Shown piece after piece: positions 1 through 8,948 of a DNA stretch of 64,000 nt (its first letter is position 1; every line of letters begins with the position of its first letter). The DNA lies in NCBI RefSeq assembly GCF_023156505.1, contig NZ_JALNMJ010000002.1, positions 186,001 through 250,000 of the forward strand, given 5' to 3'. The notes below the pieces were generated by a model, which saw nothing but the letters and a program-made list of their open reading frames with translations, did not search any database and was not told where the DNA came from. This stretch comes from Roseibium sediminicola (GTDB lineage Bacteria > Pseudomonadota > Alphaproteobacteria > Rhizobiales > Stappiaceae). Position numbers and translations under genes: made by a program.

Positions 1-474
1 ACCACCATCAACGTGGCGGTTCCCAACGGCGGCACCTTCGACATCGATCTCGACCAGTCGACCTATCTGAACGCCGACTTCACGGTGACCAATGTGGACG
101 CCGATGGCAACGCGCCGAGCTCGGTCAAGAATGTCGAGTTCGACGACGACGGCACGCTCTACGCCATCTACACCAACGGCGACCGTCGGGCGATCTACCA
201 GATCCCGATCGCCAACGTGCCGAGCCCCGACCGGCTGACGCCGCAATCCGGCAACGTCTATAGCCCGTCCTTCGATTCAGGCGATGTCCGGGTCGGCTTC
301 GCGGGCGAGGGCGGCATGGGCAAGATCAAGGTCGGCGGCCTGGAAGACTCCAACGTCGATCTCGGCACCGAACTGACCTCGATGATCGAATCCCAGCGCA
401 CCTACACCGCAAATTCGCAGGTGTTCAAGGCCGGTTCCGACCTGCTCGAACAGCTCGTCAACCTGGTCCGCTAA
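1..474 (+). CDS. flgE: Flagellar hook protein FlgE (3' part)
   Basis: The reading frame is open from base 1, so the gene starts before the window; only about the last 157 codons are seen. FlgE polymerises into the hook, the universal joint between basal body and filament. The end of the protein carries the C-terminal motif of rod/hook proteins: SNVDLGTELTSMIESQRTY, then ANSQVFKAGSDLLEQLVNL, which form the C-terminal helix packing in the D0 core. The preceding part (GTLYAIYTNGDRRAIYQIPIA) fits the D1 region of hook proteins. It is followed 33 bp later by flgK, the usual order in rhizobial flagellar clusters. The alternatives FlgG or FlgF are less likely because the next genes are the hook-filament junction genes. 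Confidence 0.9.
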   Translation, partial: TTINVAVPNGGTFDIDLDQSTYLNADFTVTNVDADGNAPSSVKNVEFDDDGTLYAIYTNGDRRAIYQIPIANVPSPDRLTPQSGNVYSPSFDSGDVRVGFAGEGGMGKIKVGGLEDSNVDLGTELTSMIESQRTYTANSQVFKAGSDLLEQLVNLVR

Positions 475-507
475 CAGGGCAACTCCGCCAACTGGAAAGT
501 TTTCATC

Positions 508-1998
508 ATGAGTTTGTCCGTAGCCCTTAAAGTCGCCCAGTCCGCGCTCGCGGCCAGGCAGACGGAATCCGCGGTGATTTCCCGGAACATATCCGGCGCC
601 CAGGATCCCGGTTATTCACGAAAATCCGTTCTCTTGAGCCAGACCTATACTGACGGCGGCCAGGCCGGCGGTCTCAAGGTGGATGGCATCGGCCGGGTCA
701 CCGACAGCGCGCTTTACTATTCGCTGTTGCAGTCGACCTCGACCGGGACGTCCCAGGAAGCCGTGCTGGCGGGATTGACCCGCATGGCGGAGACCACGGG
801 CGACACACAGGACCAGATGTCGGCGGCCGCAAGGCTCGGGGCATTGAAATTGTCCCTGCAGAACTTTGCTTCGGATCCGAACAACACCATCCAGTCGCAG
901 GACGTTCTGCAGGCTTCCAAGGACATGGTGCGGACACTTCAGTCGGGCACCGCGCTGGTTCAGGATGTGCGCGCCAACGCGGATGCGGACATGGCGACCT
1001 CCGTGCGCGAGATCAATACGCTGCTGTCGCAGCTGGAAGATCTCAACGCGGTGATCGTGAAGGGCAATCAGTCCGGCGCGGACGTGACCGATGCGCTCGA
1101 CAGCCGCGACCAGGTGCTCCTGAACCTTTCCGAGGAAATCGGCATCACGACGCTGACCCGCAGCCATGGCGACATGGTGGTCTATACGGACAGCGGCGTG
1201 ACCCTGTTCGAGACAACGGCCCGGGAGGTCAGCTTCCAACCGACCGTGGTCTATGACGCGACCACAACAGGCAACACGGTAACGGTCGACGGAGTTCCCG
1301 TCGCCGGACCCGGCGCCATCATGGAAATCAAGTCAGGACGGCTGCACGGACTTGCCGAGCTGCGCGACGAGGTCACTGTTACCTATCAGAGCCAGCTGGA
1401 CGAAGTCGCCCGGGGCCTGATCGAGGCCTTTGCCGAAAGCGATCAAAGCGGCGGCGGCAATCCGGATCAGGCCGGCCTGTTCACCTGGTCCGGTGGCCCG
1501 GCCATGCCGGCAGCCGCAACCCTTGTGCCGGGTTTGGCGGCAGAAATCGCGGTCAATGCCAATGCGGACCCGGATCAGGGCGGCAGCCTCGACCGGCTGC
1601 GCGATGGCGGCATCTCCGATCCTTTCGATCCGAACTACGACTACAACCCGTCCGGGGCAGCGGCCTTTTCCGACCGCCTGCAGGAGCTGGTCTCGGCTTT
1701 CGACAAGGACACGGTCTTTGACGGCGGCGTGGAACTCGATCCGACGGATTCCCTGAGCGGTTTCGCGGCGTCCTCGGTCAGCTGGCTGGAGAGCGGCCGC
1801 AAGACCATGACCAGTAATGTCGAGGTCCAGAGCGTCATTCTCGGCCGCACCGCGGAGAACCTCAACAACAAGACCGGCGTCAATATCGATGAGGAAATGA
1901 CGCTGCTTCTTGAAATCGAACGGTCCTATTCAGCGGCGACACGCCTGATCTCCGCGGTCGACGCCATGCTTGAAGACCTTCTGGCGGCAGCGAGGTAA
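508..1998 (+). CDS. flgK: Flagellar hook-associated protein 1 FlgK
   Basis: The 496-residue protein is the first hook-filament junction protein, exported through the flagellar pore and assembled on the hook tip. The N-terminus (MSLSVALKVAQSALAARQ, then SRNISGAQDPGYSRKSV) is the D0 helix typical of FlgK. The C-terminus has the family signature GVNIDEEMTLLLEIERSY followed by LISAVDAMLEDLL. The central 300 residues are variable surface domain. The length is shorter than enterobacterial FlgK (about 550) but normal for rhizobia. The gene sits between flgE and flgL with short gaps (33 and 6 bp), so it is almost surely in the same transcript. Confidence 0.95.
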   Translation: MSLSVALKVAQSALAARQTESAVISRNISGAQDPGYSRKSVLLSQTYTDGGQAGGLKVDGIGRVTDSALYYSLLQSTSTGTSQEAVLAGLTRMAETTGDTQDQMSAAARLGALKLSLQNFASDPNNTIQSQDVLQASKDMVRTLQSGTALVQDVRANADADMATSVREINTLLSQLEDLNAVIVKGNQSGADVTDALDSRDQVLLNLSEEIGITTLTRSHGDMVVYTDSGVTLFETTAREVSFQPTVVYDATTTGNTVTVDGVPVAGPGAIMEIKSGRLHGLAELRDEVTVTYQSQLDEVARGLIEAFAESDQSGGGNPDQAGLFTWSGGPAMPAAATLVPGLAAEIAVNANADPDQGGSLDRLRDGGISDPFDPNYDYNPSGAAAFSDRLQELVSAFDKDTVFDGGVELDPTDSLSGFAASSVSWLESGRKTMTSNVEVQSVILGRTAENLNNKTGVNIDEEMTLLLEIERSYSAATRLISAVDAMLEDLLAAAR

Positions 1999-2004
1999 CC
2001 AGCC

Positions 2005-3051
2005 ATGAAAACCACCTATATCTCGACACTTTCGCTGTCGGACGCCTCGCGCCGGCAAATCCAGAGCCAGTCGAGCCTTGTGCAACGGCTGAGTGTGGAA
2101 CTGTCCTCGGGCCGCAAATACGATGTCGGTCTGGATCTCGGCACCAAGACCGGCGAGGCGGTGTCGGTGCGCGCGGAATTCCATTTCCTCAACGGCATCA
2201 TCGACACCAATGCCCTGGCGGCGTCGCGCCTAGATGTCAGCCAGGCGGCCATGGACGATGTTCTGACCGATGCGCAGGACTTCCTGGCGACCCTGGTGGC
2301 CCTGCGCGAAAACGGTGGCAGTGCGGATATCGTCAAGGCGGATGCGGTCGGCAATCTGGAACTGCTGACCTCGCGGCTCAACACCCAGCTGAACGGCAAC
2401 TTCGTCTTTGCCGGCATCAACTCCGACCAGGAACCGTTTGCCGACTACGCGGATCCGGCATCGACCAACAAGATCGCCGCCGATGCTGCTTTCCTGACGG
2501 AATTCGGCATCACCCAGTCCAATCCGGCAGTGTCTGCTATCACGCCGGCAGCCATGGACACCTATCTGACCGGTGCGTTTGACACCATGTTCCAGGATCC
2601 CGCCTGGGGCACGACCTGGTCGACCGCCTCCAGCAGTGTGATGGTAAGCCGTATCTCGGCCAGCGAAAGGGTGTCGAGTTCGGTCAGCGCAAATGAGCAG
2701 GCCTTCCGCGATCTAGCGGCCGCTTACACCATGATGTCGGATCTCGGCAACGAGGACCTCGACGTAGAAACCTGGAAAGTGGTGGTCAACAAGGCGATCG
2801 AGAAGGTCGGCTCCGGCATCGCCGGCGTCACCAGTCAGATGGGCAAGCTCGGCAATGTCCAGGAACAGGTCAAGCTCGCGAGTGAACGCCTGACGGTTCA
2901 GACGGACATTCTCAACCGGCGCGTCAACGATCTCGAAAACGTCAATCTGGAGGAAACCTCCGTGCGGCTGAACACCGCGCTGACCCAGCTGGAAACCAGC
3001 TACGCGGTGACCGCCCGCATGCAGGGCCTCAGCATCCTGAACTACCTCTGA
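2005..3051 (+). CDS. flgL: Flagellar hook-associated protein 3 FlgL
   Basis: A 348-residue flagellin-like protein forming the second junction ring between hook and filament. The N-terminal helix (ISTLSLSDASRRQIQSQSS, with LSSGRKYDVGLDLG) and the C-terminal helix (ENVNLEETSVRLNTALTQLE, ending MQGLSILNYL) match the D0/D1 coiled coils of FlgL and flagellin. Against flagellin itself: the position directly after flgK, and the 'NGNFVFAGINSDQEPF' segment typical of FlgL. ATG lies 6 bp after the flgK stop. Confidence 0.93.
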   Translation: MKTTYISTLSLSDASRRQIQSQSSLVQRLSVELSSGRKYDVGLDLGTKTGEAVSVRAEFHFLNGIIDTNALAASRLDVSQAAMDDVLTDAQDFLATLVALRENGGSADIVKADAVGNLELLTSRLNTQLNGNFVFAGINSDQEPFADYADPASTNKIAADAAFLTEFGITQSNPAVSAITPAAMDTYLTGAFDTMFQDPAWGTTWSTASSSVMVSRISASERVSSSVSANEQAFRDLAAAYTMMSDLGNEDLDVETWKVVVNKAIEKVGSGIAGVTSQMGKLGNVQEQVKLASERLTVQTDILNRRVNDLENVNLEETSVRLNTALTQLETSYAVTARMQGLSILNYL

Positions 3052-3102
3052 TCCAGACCAAGTGTCTGACTTTTCGCATCAAAATCAAGCTTGAGAGGGC
3101 CC

Positions 3103-3453
3103 ATGTACAATCTGTCCTATGCCGAGGTTATGGATGATCTCTGCTCCGACCAGCGGCTCAATGAACACGAGGCCATGTCGATCGTGATCGACAAGCTGAA
3201 TGTCGCCGCGGAAGCGGGGGTCAAGTCGCCCCAGGCGGTCGACGCCCTGTTCTACACGAGACGGCTGTGGAGCTACTTCCTGGAACACCTGGCGGACGAC
3301 GCCAACGAGCTGCCCATCGAAACCAGGGCCAACCTGATCTCGGTCGGGATCTGGGTCCTGAAAGAGGTCGAAGCTCTGCGCCAGTGGGAGCAGGAGGACT
3401 TTGCCGACATCATCCAGATCAATTCCATCATCCGCGACAGCCTGGACGGGTAA
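3103..3453 (+). CDS. flaF: Flagellar biosynthesis regulator FlaF
   Basis: A 116-residue protein of the FlaF family, which in Caulobacter and Brucella promotes flagellin synthesis and secretion in opposition to FlbT. Visible family features are the N-terminal MYNLSYAEVMDDLCSD and the helical body ending GIWVLKEVEALRQWEQ, DFADIIQINSIIRDSLDG. I start at ATG 3103 because GAGAGG lies a few bases upstream; an in-frame TTG at 3091 overlaps that Shine-Dalgarno and is unlikely. The gene is followed 3 bp later by flbT, the usual antagonistic pair. Confidence 0.9.
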   Translation: MYNLSYAEVMDDLCSDQRLNEHEAMSIVIDKLNVAAEAGVKSPQAVDALFYTRRLWSYFLEHLADDANELPIETRANLISVGIWVLKEVEALRQWEQEDFADIIQINSIIRDSLDG

Positions 3454-3456
3454 CTC

Positions 3457-3936
3457 ATGAAAATCGGACTGAAAGCGGGCGAGCGCCTGTTCATCAACGG
3501 CGCGGTGATCCGGGCCGACAAGAAAACCAACATCGAGCTCATGAACGATGCCGTGTTTCTGCTCGAAGCCCATGTTCTGCAGCCGGAAGAAGCGACAACA
3601 CCGTTGCGCCAGCTCTATTTCATCCTGCAGACGATGATCATGGATCCGGCCTCCGCGAGCGCCGTGCAGGATATGTTCCACCTTGTTCTCGGCTCTGTGA
3701 AATCGGCCTTTTCGACCCGGGAAATCCTGGTCCGCCTCGATGAGGTTGAGGAGCTCGCGAAATCGGAGCGCTGGTTCGAGGCGATGAAGGTGGTCCGCGC
3801 GCTTTATCCGATCGAGGCGAACCTGATGGTCGCGGAAAAAAGTCAGAGCGGGCAGGGCGGCAAGCCGCAACGCCCGGCAACGCGGACGGCTTCGGCAAGT
3901 CGGTTCCAGGGCGGCCTGCAACTGGCCGCGGTTTAA
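3457..3936 (+). CDS. flbT: Flagellin mRNA regulator FlbT
   Basis: A 159-residue FlbT protein. In Caulobacter FlbT binds the 5' UTR of flagellin mRNA and limits translation when hook assembly is incomplete. The beginning (MKIGLKAGERLFINGAVIRA) and LRQLYFILQTMIMDP are family hallmarks. The last 35 residues (SGQGGKPQRP onward) are low-complexity and basic, which may contribute to RNA binding (inference). The gene lies directly after flaF and before flgD in a tight plus-strand run. Confidence 0.92.
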   Translation: MKIGLKAGERLFINGAVIRADKKTNIELMNDAVFLLEAHVLQPEEATTPLRQLYFILQTMIMDPASASAVQDMFHLVLGSVKSAFSTREILVRLDEVEELAKSERWFEAMKVVRALYPIEANLMVAEKSQSGQGGKPQRPATRTASASRFQGGLQLAAV

Positions 3937-3947
3937 GGAGAAAGACA

Positions 3948-4343
3948 ATGACTGCAGTAGAAGGCGTAAGCGCCACCCAGGGCGCCGGCGGCGCCGCCTC
4001 GGCGCAGAAGCAGCTGACGGTCGATTACGACACCTTTCTGCAGCTGATGATGGCGCAGATGCAGAACCAAGATCCAACCAATCCGATGGACGCTTCCGAG
4101 CAGTTGTCTCAGCTCGCAAGCTTCAGCCAAGTTGAGCAGTCTATTCAGACCAATGCCAAGCTGGAGACGCTGTTGACCAACCTGTCCTTCGGCCAGGTTG
4201 ATGACCTGATCGGACGCACGGTCACGGATCCGAACGGCACCACCGGCGTGGTCGAACGCGTCGAGGTCTATTCGGACGGCACCGTTCTTGCCCTCGACAA
4301 TGGCGCGGGCATCCTGCTTGGGCCTGGCGTTACCATCTCCTGA
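3948..4343 (+). CDS. flgD: Flagellar hook capping protein FlgD (short form)
   Basis: A 131-residue hook-scaffolding protein that caps the growing hook and guides FlgE polymerisation. It has the conserved N-terminal FlgD core: DTFLQLMMAQMQNQDPTNPM, then SEQLSQLASFSQVEQS, and a short C-terminal beta segment (VDDLIGRTVTDPNG). Compared with enterobacterial FlgD (about 230 residues) the FlgD-specific Ig/Tudor-like C-terminal half is mostly absent, as is common in rhizobia. AAGGAGAAAG precedes the ATG. Confidence 0.92.
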   Translation: MTAVEGVSATQGAGGAASAQKQLTVDYDTFLQLMMAQMQNQDPTNPMDASEQLSQLASFSQVEQSIQTNAKLETLLTNLSFGQVDDLIGRTVTDPNGTTGVVERVEVYSDGTVLALDNGAGILLGPGVTIS

Positions 4344-4357
4344 GGGACCCGAGCCGC

Positions 4358-4624
4358 ATGAATGAAGTTGACGCCCTGGACCTGGTCAGGTCCGCCATCT
4401 GGACGATCCTGGTCGGTTCCGCCCCCGCGATTGTACCCGCCATGATCGTCGGCATCGGCATTGCGCTGATGCAGGCCCTGACCCAGGTCCAGGAAATCAC
4501 CCTGACCTTCATTCCCAAGATCGTCGCCATCCTGGTGATGATCGTGGTCGCCGGACCCTTCATCGGCGGCCAGATCTATGCGCTCACTTCCCTGATCTAC
4601 AGCCGCATCGAAACGGGGTTTTAG
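4358..4624 (+). CDS. fliQ: Flagellar export gate protein FliQ
   Basis: An 88-residue inner-membrane component of the flagellar type III export gate, which assembles with FliP and FliR. Two hydrophobic helices are visible (about residues 16-37 and 52-75). The family motif is present: the loop after helix 1 reads ALTQVQEITLTFIPKI. Its place before flhA and fliR is as in other rhizobia; fliP is not in the window. Confidence 0.93.
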   Translation: MNEVDALDLVRSAIWTILVGSAPAIVPAMIVGIGIALMQALTQVQEITLTFIPKIVAILVMIVVAGPFIGGQIYALTSLIYSRIETGF

Positions 4625-4667
4625 CGTTGTTTTCTGGGTTTTTGTGACGGAACTACCGAAAACCTCG

Positions 4668-4820
4668 GTGTCACCCCGGGCGAGCAACGCGAGACCTGGG
4701 GCCCACTCGTTACCAGAGACGCGATTCTTTGCGGATGCCTTCCTGAAAAGACACCTTGGTTTCAGCAAGCTGATTTGCGAGTTGGCCCCGGATCTGCGCT
4801 GCGCTTGTCCGGGGTGACAC
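4668..4820. repeat. Palindromic intergenic repeat between fliQ and flhA
   Basis: The fliQ-flhA gap (about 310 bp) is largely filled by this element. It is bounded by perfect 12-bp inverted ends (GTGTCACCCCGG and its complement), and the similarity extends inward for roughly 36 bp per arm with mismatches. The right arm has the CCGGATCTGCGCTGCGCTTG pattern typical of dispersed alphaproteobacterial intergenic repeats. It is probably related to the element at 8212-8334. No gene is seen in the gap. Confidence 0.65.
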
Positions 4821-4936
4821 CCGTTGTTGCTGGTGTGCAGTCACACAGTCTTCCCTGATTTTCCGTCTCACAAAAAGCCTCGCACAAGCTTCAGGGGCGA
4901 GGTTGCCTCTCAGATGAGATCCAGCAGAGGAACGGC

Positions 4937-7027
4937 ATGACTGACACTTCCCTTTCGCCTGTGGCCGACGGCGCGCCCGACAGCCGCCGGGACGTTGCTT
5001 TCGCGCTCGGCATCGTTGTCATTCTGGCGGTGCTGTTCCTGCCGATCCCGACCTTCCTGATCGATATTGGCCTTGCCATGTCGATCGCGCTGTCCGTGCT
5101 GATCCTGATGGTCGCGCTGTGGATCCAGAAACCGCTGGATTTCTCGTCCTTCCCGACGATCCTGCTGATCGCGACCATGCTGCGCCTGTCCTTGAACATC
5201 GCAACCACACGCGTGATCCTGGCCAATGGCCATGAGGGGTTGAATGCCGCCGGTTATGTCATCAATGGCTTTTCGCAATTCGTGATGAGCGGCGACTTCG
5301 TCATTGGCCTGATCGTCTTTGCCATTCTGGTGACCGTGAACTTCCTGGTGATCACCAAGGGCGCGACCCGTATCGCGGAAGTCGGCGCCCGGTTCACCCT
5401 GGATGCCATTCCCGGCAAGCAGATGGCGATCGACGCGGATCTTTCCGCCGGCCTCATCGACGAAAAGGAAGCCCAGCACCGGCGCAAGGAGCTTGAAGAG
5501 GAAAGCTCCTTTTTCGGGGCCATGGACGGGGCCTCGAAATTCGTGCGCGGCGATGCCATCGCCGGTCTGATCATCACCGCGGTCAACATTCTCGGCGGCA
5601 TCGTCATTGGTGTCACCCGCTACGACATGACGATTGCCAGCGCCTCCGACGTCTTCACCAAGCTCTCCGTCGGCGACGGCCTGGTCTCCCAGATCCCCGC
5701 GCTGATCGTGTCGCTGGCCGCCGGTCTTCTGGTCTCCAAGGGCGGTACCAGGGGGTCGACCGACAAGGCCGTGCTCGGCCAGCTCGGCAATTATCCGCGC
5801 GCGCTGTTCGTGGCGGCGGTGCTCATGGGGATCTTTGCCCTGATGCCGGGCCTGCCGATGCTGCCCTTCCTGCTGCTCGCCGGCCTGATGGGCTTCATCG
5901 GCTACACCATTCCAAGACGTCTGGCGGCGCAGCGGAAGGTGGCTGAGGAAAAGCAACGCGCGGCCGACGAACAGGCCAAGCTGGAGGAAAAGGACTCTGT
6001 CAGGGAGACCCTGAAATCGGCCGAGGTCGAGCTGGTGCTCGGCAAGCAGCTCTCCGCCGACCTGATGACCAAGACCGGGGAACTGTCGCGCCGGGTCGCC
6101 AAGATGCGCCGTAAATTCGCCGAGCAATACGGTTTTGTGGTGCCCGATATCCGGGTCACCGACAGCCTGACGCTCGATCCGAAGAGCTACCAGATCAAGA
6201 TCCACGGCACGATCATCACCTCGCAACAGATCAAGGTCGGTGAACTGCTGGTGATCCCGAACAGCGATGCGCCGCTGCCGGTGCCGGCCGACGAGACGCG
6301 CGAACCCGCCTTCGGCATGACCGCTTATTGGGTGCCGCAGGCCTACAAGGACGAGATCAAGCGCCGCGGCCTGATGCCGGCGGAGAACATCACCGTGATC
6401 CTGACCCACTTGAGCGAGGTGATCCGCAACAACCTGCCGCAACTTCTTTCCTACAAGGACATGCGCAAGCTGTTCGACCGGCTGGACACGGAGTACCAGA
6501 AGCTGCTCGACGACATCTGTCCGGCGCACACCTCCTTCTCGGGTCTCCAGGCGGTGCTGAAGCTGCTGCTGGCCGAACGGGTGTCGATCCGCAACCTCAA
6601 CCTGATCCTGGAAGCGGTCGCCGAGATCGTGCCGCATGTGCGCCGGTCCGAGCAGGTGGTCGAACATGTGCGCATGCGCATTGCCCAGCAGATCTGCGGG
6701 GATCTTGCCGAAGGCGGGCCGCTCAAGGTTCTGCGGCTCGGCAACCGCTGGGATCTCGCCTTTCACAACGCGCTGAAACGCGACGGCAAGGGCGACGTGA
6801 TCGAATTCGACATCGAACCGCAGCTGGTCGAGGACTTCGGCACGCAGATGTCCGATGCGGTCAAGAAACACATGAAGGATGGCAGCCGCTTCGCCATTGT
6901 CGCCGCGCCCGATGCCCGTCCCTACGTGCGCATGATCGTGGAACGCATGTTCCCGACGCTGCAGGTGCTGTCGCATCTGGAAATTGCCCGCGGCGTCGAC
7001 GTCTCGGCTCTCGGAACCGTGTCGTGA
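4937..7027 (+). CDS. flhA: Flagellar export gate protein FlhA
   Basis: A 696-residue protein that forms the nonameric ring of the flagellar export gate. About eight membrane segments fill residues 20-320. The highly conserved FHIPEP-type segment is at about 146-170 ([20 protein letters not shown], then [10 protein letters not shown]), followed by [19 protein letters not shown]. The C-terminal cytoplasmic domain (about 350-696) docks chaperone-substrate complexes; its linker lies around [20 protein letters not shown]. The length is standard. The stop overlaps the fliR GTG start by four bases, indicating translational coupling. Confidence 0.97.
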   Translation: MTDTSLSPVADGAPDSRRDVAFALGIVVILAVLFLPIPTFLIDIGLAMSIALSVLILMVALWIQKPLDFSSFPTILLIATMLRLSLNIATTRVILANGHEGLNAAGYVINGFSQFVMSGDFVIGLIVFAILVTVNFLVITKGATRIAEVGARFTLDAIPGKQMAIDADLSAGLIDEKEAQHRRKELEEESSFFGAMDGASKFVRGDAIAGLIITAVNILGGIVIGVTRYDMTIASASDVFTKLSVGDGLVSQIPALIVSLAAGLLVSKGGTRGSTDKAVLGQLGNYPRALFVAAVLMGIFALMPGLPMLPFLLLAGLMGFIGYTIPRRLAAQRKVAEEKQRAADEQAKLEEKDSVRETLKSAEVELVLGKQLSADLMTKTGELSRRVAKMRRKFAEQYGFVVPDIRVTDSLTLDPKSYQIKIHGTIITSQQIKVGELLVIPNSDAPLPVPADETREPAFGMTAYWVPQAYKDEIKRRGLMPAENITVILTHLSEVIRNNLPQLLSYKDMRKLFDRLDTEYQKLLDDICPAHTSFSGLQAVLKLLLAERVSIRNLNLILEAVAEIVPHVRRSEQVVEHVRMRIAQQICGDLAEGGPLKVLRLGNRWDLAFHNALKRDGKGDVIEFDIEPQLVEDFGTQMSDAVKKHMKDGSRFAIVAAPDARPYVRMIVERMFPTLQVLSHLEIARGVDVSALGTVS

Positions 7028-7800
7028 TCACCGGCGGGCTGTTCTTCAGCAGCTACAGCTCGTCGCTGCTCCTGGCGGTGTTCCTGCTGTTCTGTCGGGT
7101 CGGATCCTGTCTGATGGTGATCCCGGGCTTCGGTTCCAACCGCATTCCGACACGCGTGCGCTTGTTCGTGGCCCTGTCCGTGTCGCTGGCTCTGTCGCCT
7201 TTGCTGGCGCCGGGCGTGCAGGCTCTTTTGCCCGACGAGCAATTGGGCACGGTTGCCTGGTTCATCGGCACGGAGATCCTGACCGGGGCCTTTATCGGCT
7301 TTCTGGGGCGGATCTTCCTGGCCGCTCTGGAAACCCTGACCACTCTGGTTTCCATGGCGATCGGCCTCTCCAACATGCCGGGCATGCCGATTGACGGTTC
7401 GGATTCCATCCCGCCGGTGGCCAGCCTGTTCACGGTGACGGCGACAGCCATGGTGTTCATCACCAACCAGCACTGGGAGATCCTGCGCGGTCTCGTGGCC
7501 TCCTATGAGGCGATCCCGCCAGGACAGCCGCTTGCCGCCGTGACCGGCCTGGAGCAGTTCGCCGAGCAGATGGGGCGCACCTTTGTGCTGGCGCTCAGGA
7601 TCTGCAGCCCGTTCATCGTCTACACCGTGGTGGTCAATTTCGCGATCGGCCTGATCAACAAGCTGACGCCGACGATCCCGGTCTATTTCATCTCCATGCC
7701 GTTCGTGATCGCGGGCGGTCTCTACTTCCTCTACCTGGTCATCGCGGAAGCCATCATGATCTTCCTCGACGGCTATTTCCAATGGCTCCAAATAGGGTAG
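7024..7800 (+). CDS. fliR: Flagellar export gate protein FliR
   Basis: A 258-residue integral membrane protein that closes the FliP-FliQ-FliR export core. I start at GTG 7024, which overlaps the end of flhA (GTGA). Upstream in-frame codons lie entirely inside flhA. The N-terminal hydrophobic helix ([20 protein letters not shown]), then [20 protein letters not shown], and the segment [20 protein letters not shown] with [17 protein letters not shown] are typical of FliR. A five-base gap leads to the next gene. Confidence 0.94.
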   Translation: MITGGLFFSSYSSSLLLAVFLLFCRVGSCLMVIPGFGSNRIPTRVRLFVALSVSLALSPLLAPGVQALLPDEQLGTVAWFIGTEILTGAFIGFLGRIFLAALETLTTLVSMAIGLSNMPGMPIDGSDSIPPVASLFTVTATAMVFITNQHWEILRGLVASYEAIPPGQPLAAVTGLEQFAEQMGRTFVLALRICSPFIVYTVVVNFAIGLINKLTPTIPVYFISMPFVIAGGLYFLYLVIAEAIMIFLDGYFQWLQIG

Positions 7801-7804
7801 ATCC

Positions 7805-8185
7805 ATGACACGCAACAGTCAGGATATCGAACGCCTGTTTCGCATGCAGAAGCAGATTTTTCTGTTCTCCTCGTGGCTTCTTCAGAAACTCGACGCGCAG
7901 GTCTATCAGCTCAGCGAAAAGGAGCGGCGCATCCTGCTGGCGCTCTCCAACGGCGATCTTGCCCAGCATGACCGTTTCATCGCCAACGCGGCCGAACGCC
8001 TGCGCCGGATCATCGAGGACATGGCCCGCCTGTCGGAAGCCCGCGCCAAGGTCAATTCCGAATATGACCGCCAGCGTTTGATGCTGAAACTCATGGCCGA
8101 ACGTCTGGCGAAAATGCGCGGCGAGGAACAGCGCGCCGACGAGGAGCGCGACCTTCTGGAGTTTCTCGAGCGCCGTTACGGCTAG
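7805..8185 (+). CDS. Coiled-coil flagellar cluster protein, FliJ-like candidate
   Basis: A 126-residue, highly charged helical protein. Nearly all of it is predicted coiled coil by eye: heptads run through RFIANAAERLRRIIEDMARL and LMAERLAKMRGEEQ. No membrane segment or signal peptide is seen. It follows fliR by 4 bp and ends the tight flgE-fliR run. Size, charge and position suggest an export-apparatus stalk or chaperone like FliJ, and no other FliJ is seen near fliI. That role is inference; I do not recognise a named family with certainty. Confidence 0.7.
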   Translation: MTRNSQDIERLFRMQKQIFLFSSWLLQKLDAQVYQLSEKERRILLALSNGDLAQHDRFIANAAERLRRIIEDMARLSEARAKVNSEYDRQRLMLKLMAERLAKMRGEEQRADEERDLLEFLERRYG

Positions 8186-8211
8186 AGGTCTTTAGGAAAT
8201 CTCCGCGTCTA

Positions 8212-8334
8212 TCCGGAACCCAGACATCATTCGCGCGTGAGCGCGGCATTTTTCAAGGAAGTGTTCGCTGCGCTCACGTTGAAACGCTGGATTCCGGATC
8301 GGCGTGCAGCTTTGGCTGCACTTGTCCGGAATGA
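8212..8334. repeat. Dispersed palindromic repeat after the fliR cluster
   Basis: Bounded by TCCGGAA-type ends. It contains a perfect hairpin GTGCAGC/GCTGCAC (8304-8310 with 8315-8321, 4-nt loop) nested between TCCGGAT and GTCCGGA. A second GC-rich palindromic patch (CGCGTGAGCGCG) lies near 8232. The CCGGAT...TTGTCCGG pattern resembles the right arm of the element at 4668-4820, so the two probably belong to one family. It occupies part of the roughly 320-bp gap 8186-8507, where I see no gene. Confidence 0.6.
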
Positions 8335-8419
8335 GGAAGTTGCGGGAAGGACAAGGATAGGCAGTGGGATTCAATGACGCAAGCCTCCCGCAAGCTCGCC
8401 GCGCTACACCTGATCCCGC

Positions 8420-8478
8420 AAACAGGGCCCGGCAAATGCCCATTACTTGCCTTGCCTGTCACCCGCCGGGTCCTGTTT
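8420..8478. repeat. Long hairpin upstream of the rod-binding gene
   Basis: AAACAGGGCCCGGC at 8420-8433 pairs with GCCGGGTCCTGTTT at 8465-8478 with one non-Watson-Crick position, around a 31-nt loop. No T-run follows, so it is not a clear intrinsic terminator. It lies about 30 bp before the AAGGAG ribosome binding site of the next gene and may be part of the adjacent repeat or shape the 5' leader. Confidence 0.45.
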
Positions 8479-8507
8479 GTACCTGAATTTTCAACAAGGA
8501 GCGCGGT

Positions 8508-8948
8508 ATGGCGATCTCGCCCCCCTCAGACCTGATCCTGGATGTCGCAAAGGCCGCCGATCCGGTTGGGCTCAAGGAAGCGACCGGCCGGCTTCGGTCG
8601 ATTTCGGCCGGAGGATCGGGCGACGGATTTGCGCTGGCCTTTCAAGGCGCCACGAACCGAGCCACTGCCGCAGGCAACAGTTTTCGCACTGCCGGGTCGG
8701 AAGCGGCCAGCAAGGCGAAATCGCCGGGCGAGGAGTTCGAGGCAATGATCCTGACCCAGTTCGTCGAGACCATGCTGCCCGACGATGCCGAAATGGTGTT
8801 CGGCAAGGGCTCGGCCGGCGAAATCTGGAAATCGATGCTGGCCGAGCAGGTCGCCACCCAGTTGGCGGCGAGCGGCGGCGTCGGTATTGCCGACATGATT
8901 GAAGACAGCCTGAACCAGGCGAAGCCCAACCAGGGAGAGACTGCATAA
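8508..8948 (+). CDS. flgJ: FlgJ-type rod-binding protein
   Basis: A 146-residue protein with the rod-binding domain of FlgJ in its C-terminal half: SPGEEFEAMILTQFVETMLP, then EMVFGKGSAGEIWKSMLAEQ and VATQLAASGGVGIADMI. It lacks the muramidase domain found in enterobacterial FlgJ, as is usual in alphaproteobacteria. It probably acts as rod cap or scaffold in the periplasm. The start is supported by CAAGGAGCGCGGT just upstream. Its stop overlaps the next ATG by one base. Confidence 0.85.
   Translation: MAISPPSDLILDVAKAADPVGLKEATGRLRSISAGGSGDGFALAFQGATNRATAAGNSFRTAGSEAASKAKSPGEEFEAMILTQFVETMLPDDAEMVFGKGSAGEIWKSMLAEQVATQLAASGGVGIADMIEDSLNQAKPNQGETA

Noticed and set aside
4910..6976. Very long open frame on the minus strand opposite flhA, and similar ones opposite other genes (for example 3085-4119, 46849-48291, 61465-63069)
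   Set aside because: They are antisense shadows of strongly conserved genes in GC-rich DNA; their translations are His/Asp/Arg-rich and carry no recognisable domain.
6328..7026. Possible N-terminal extension of FliR inside flhA
   Set aside because: The frame is open upstream, but the translation is low-complexity out-of-frame flhA. FliR homology begins at the GTG at 7024, which overlaps the flhA stop.
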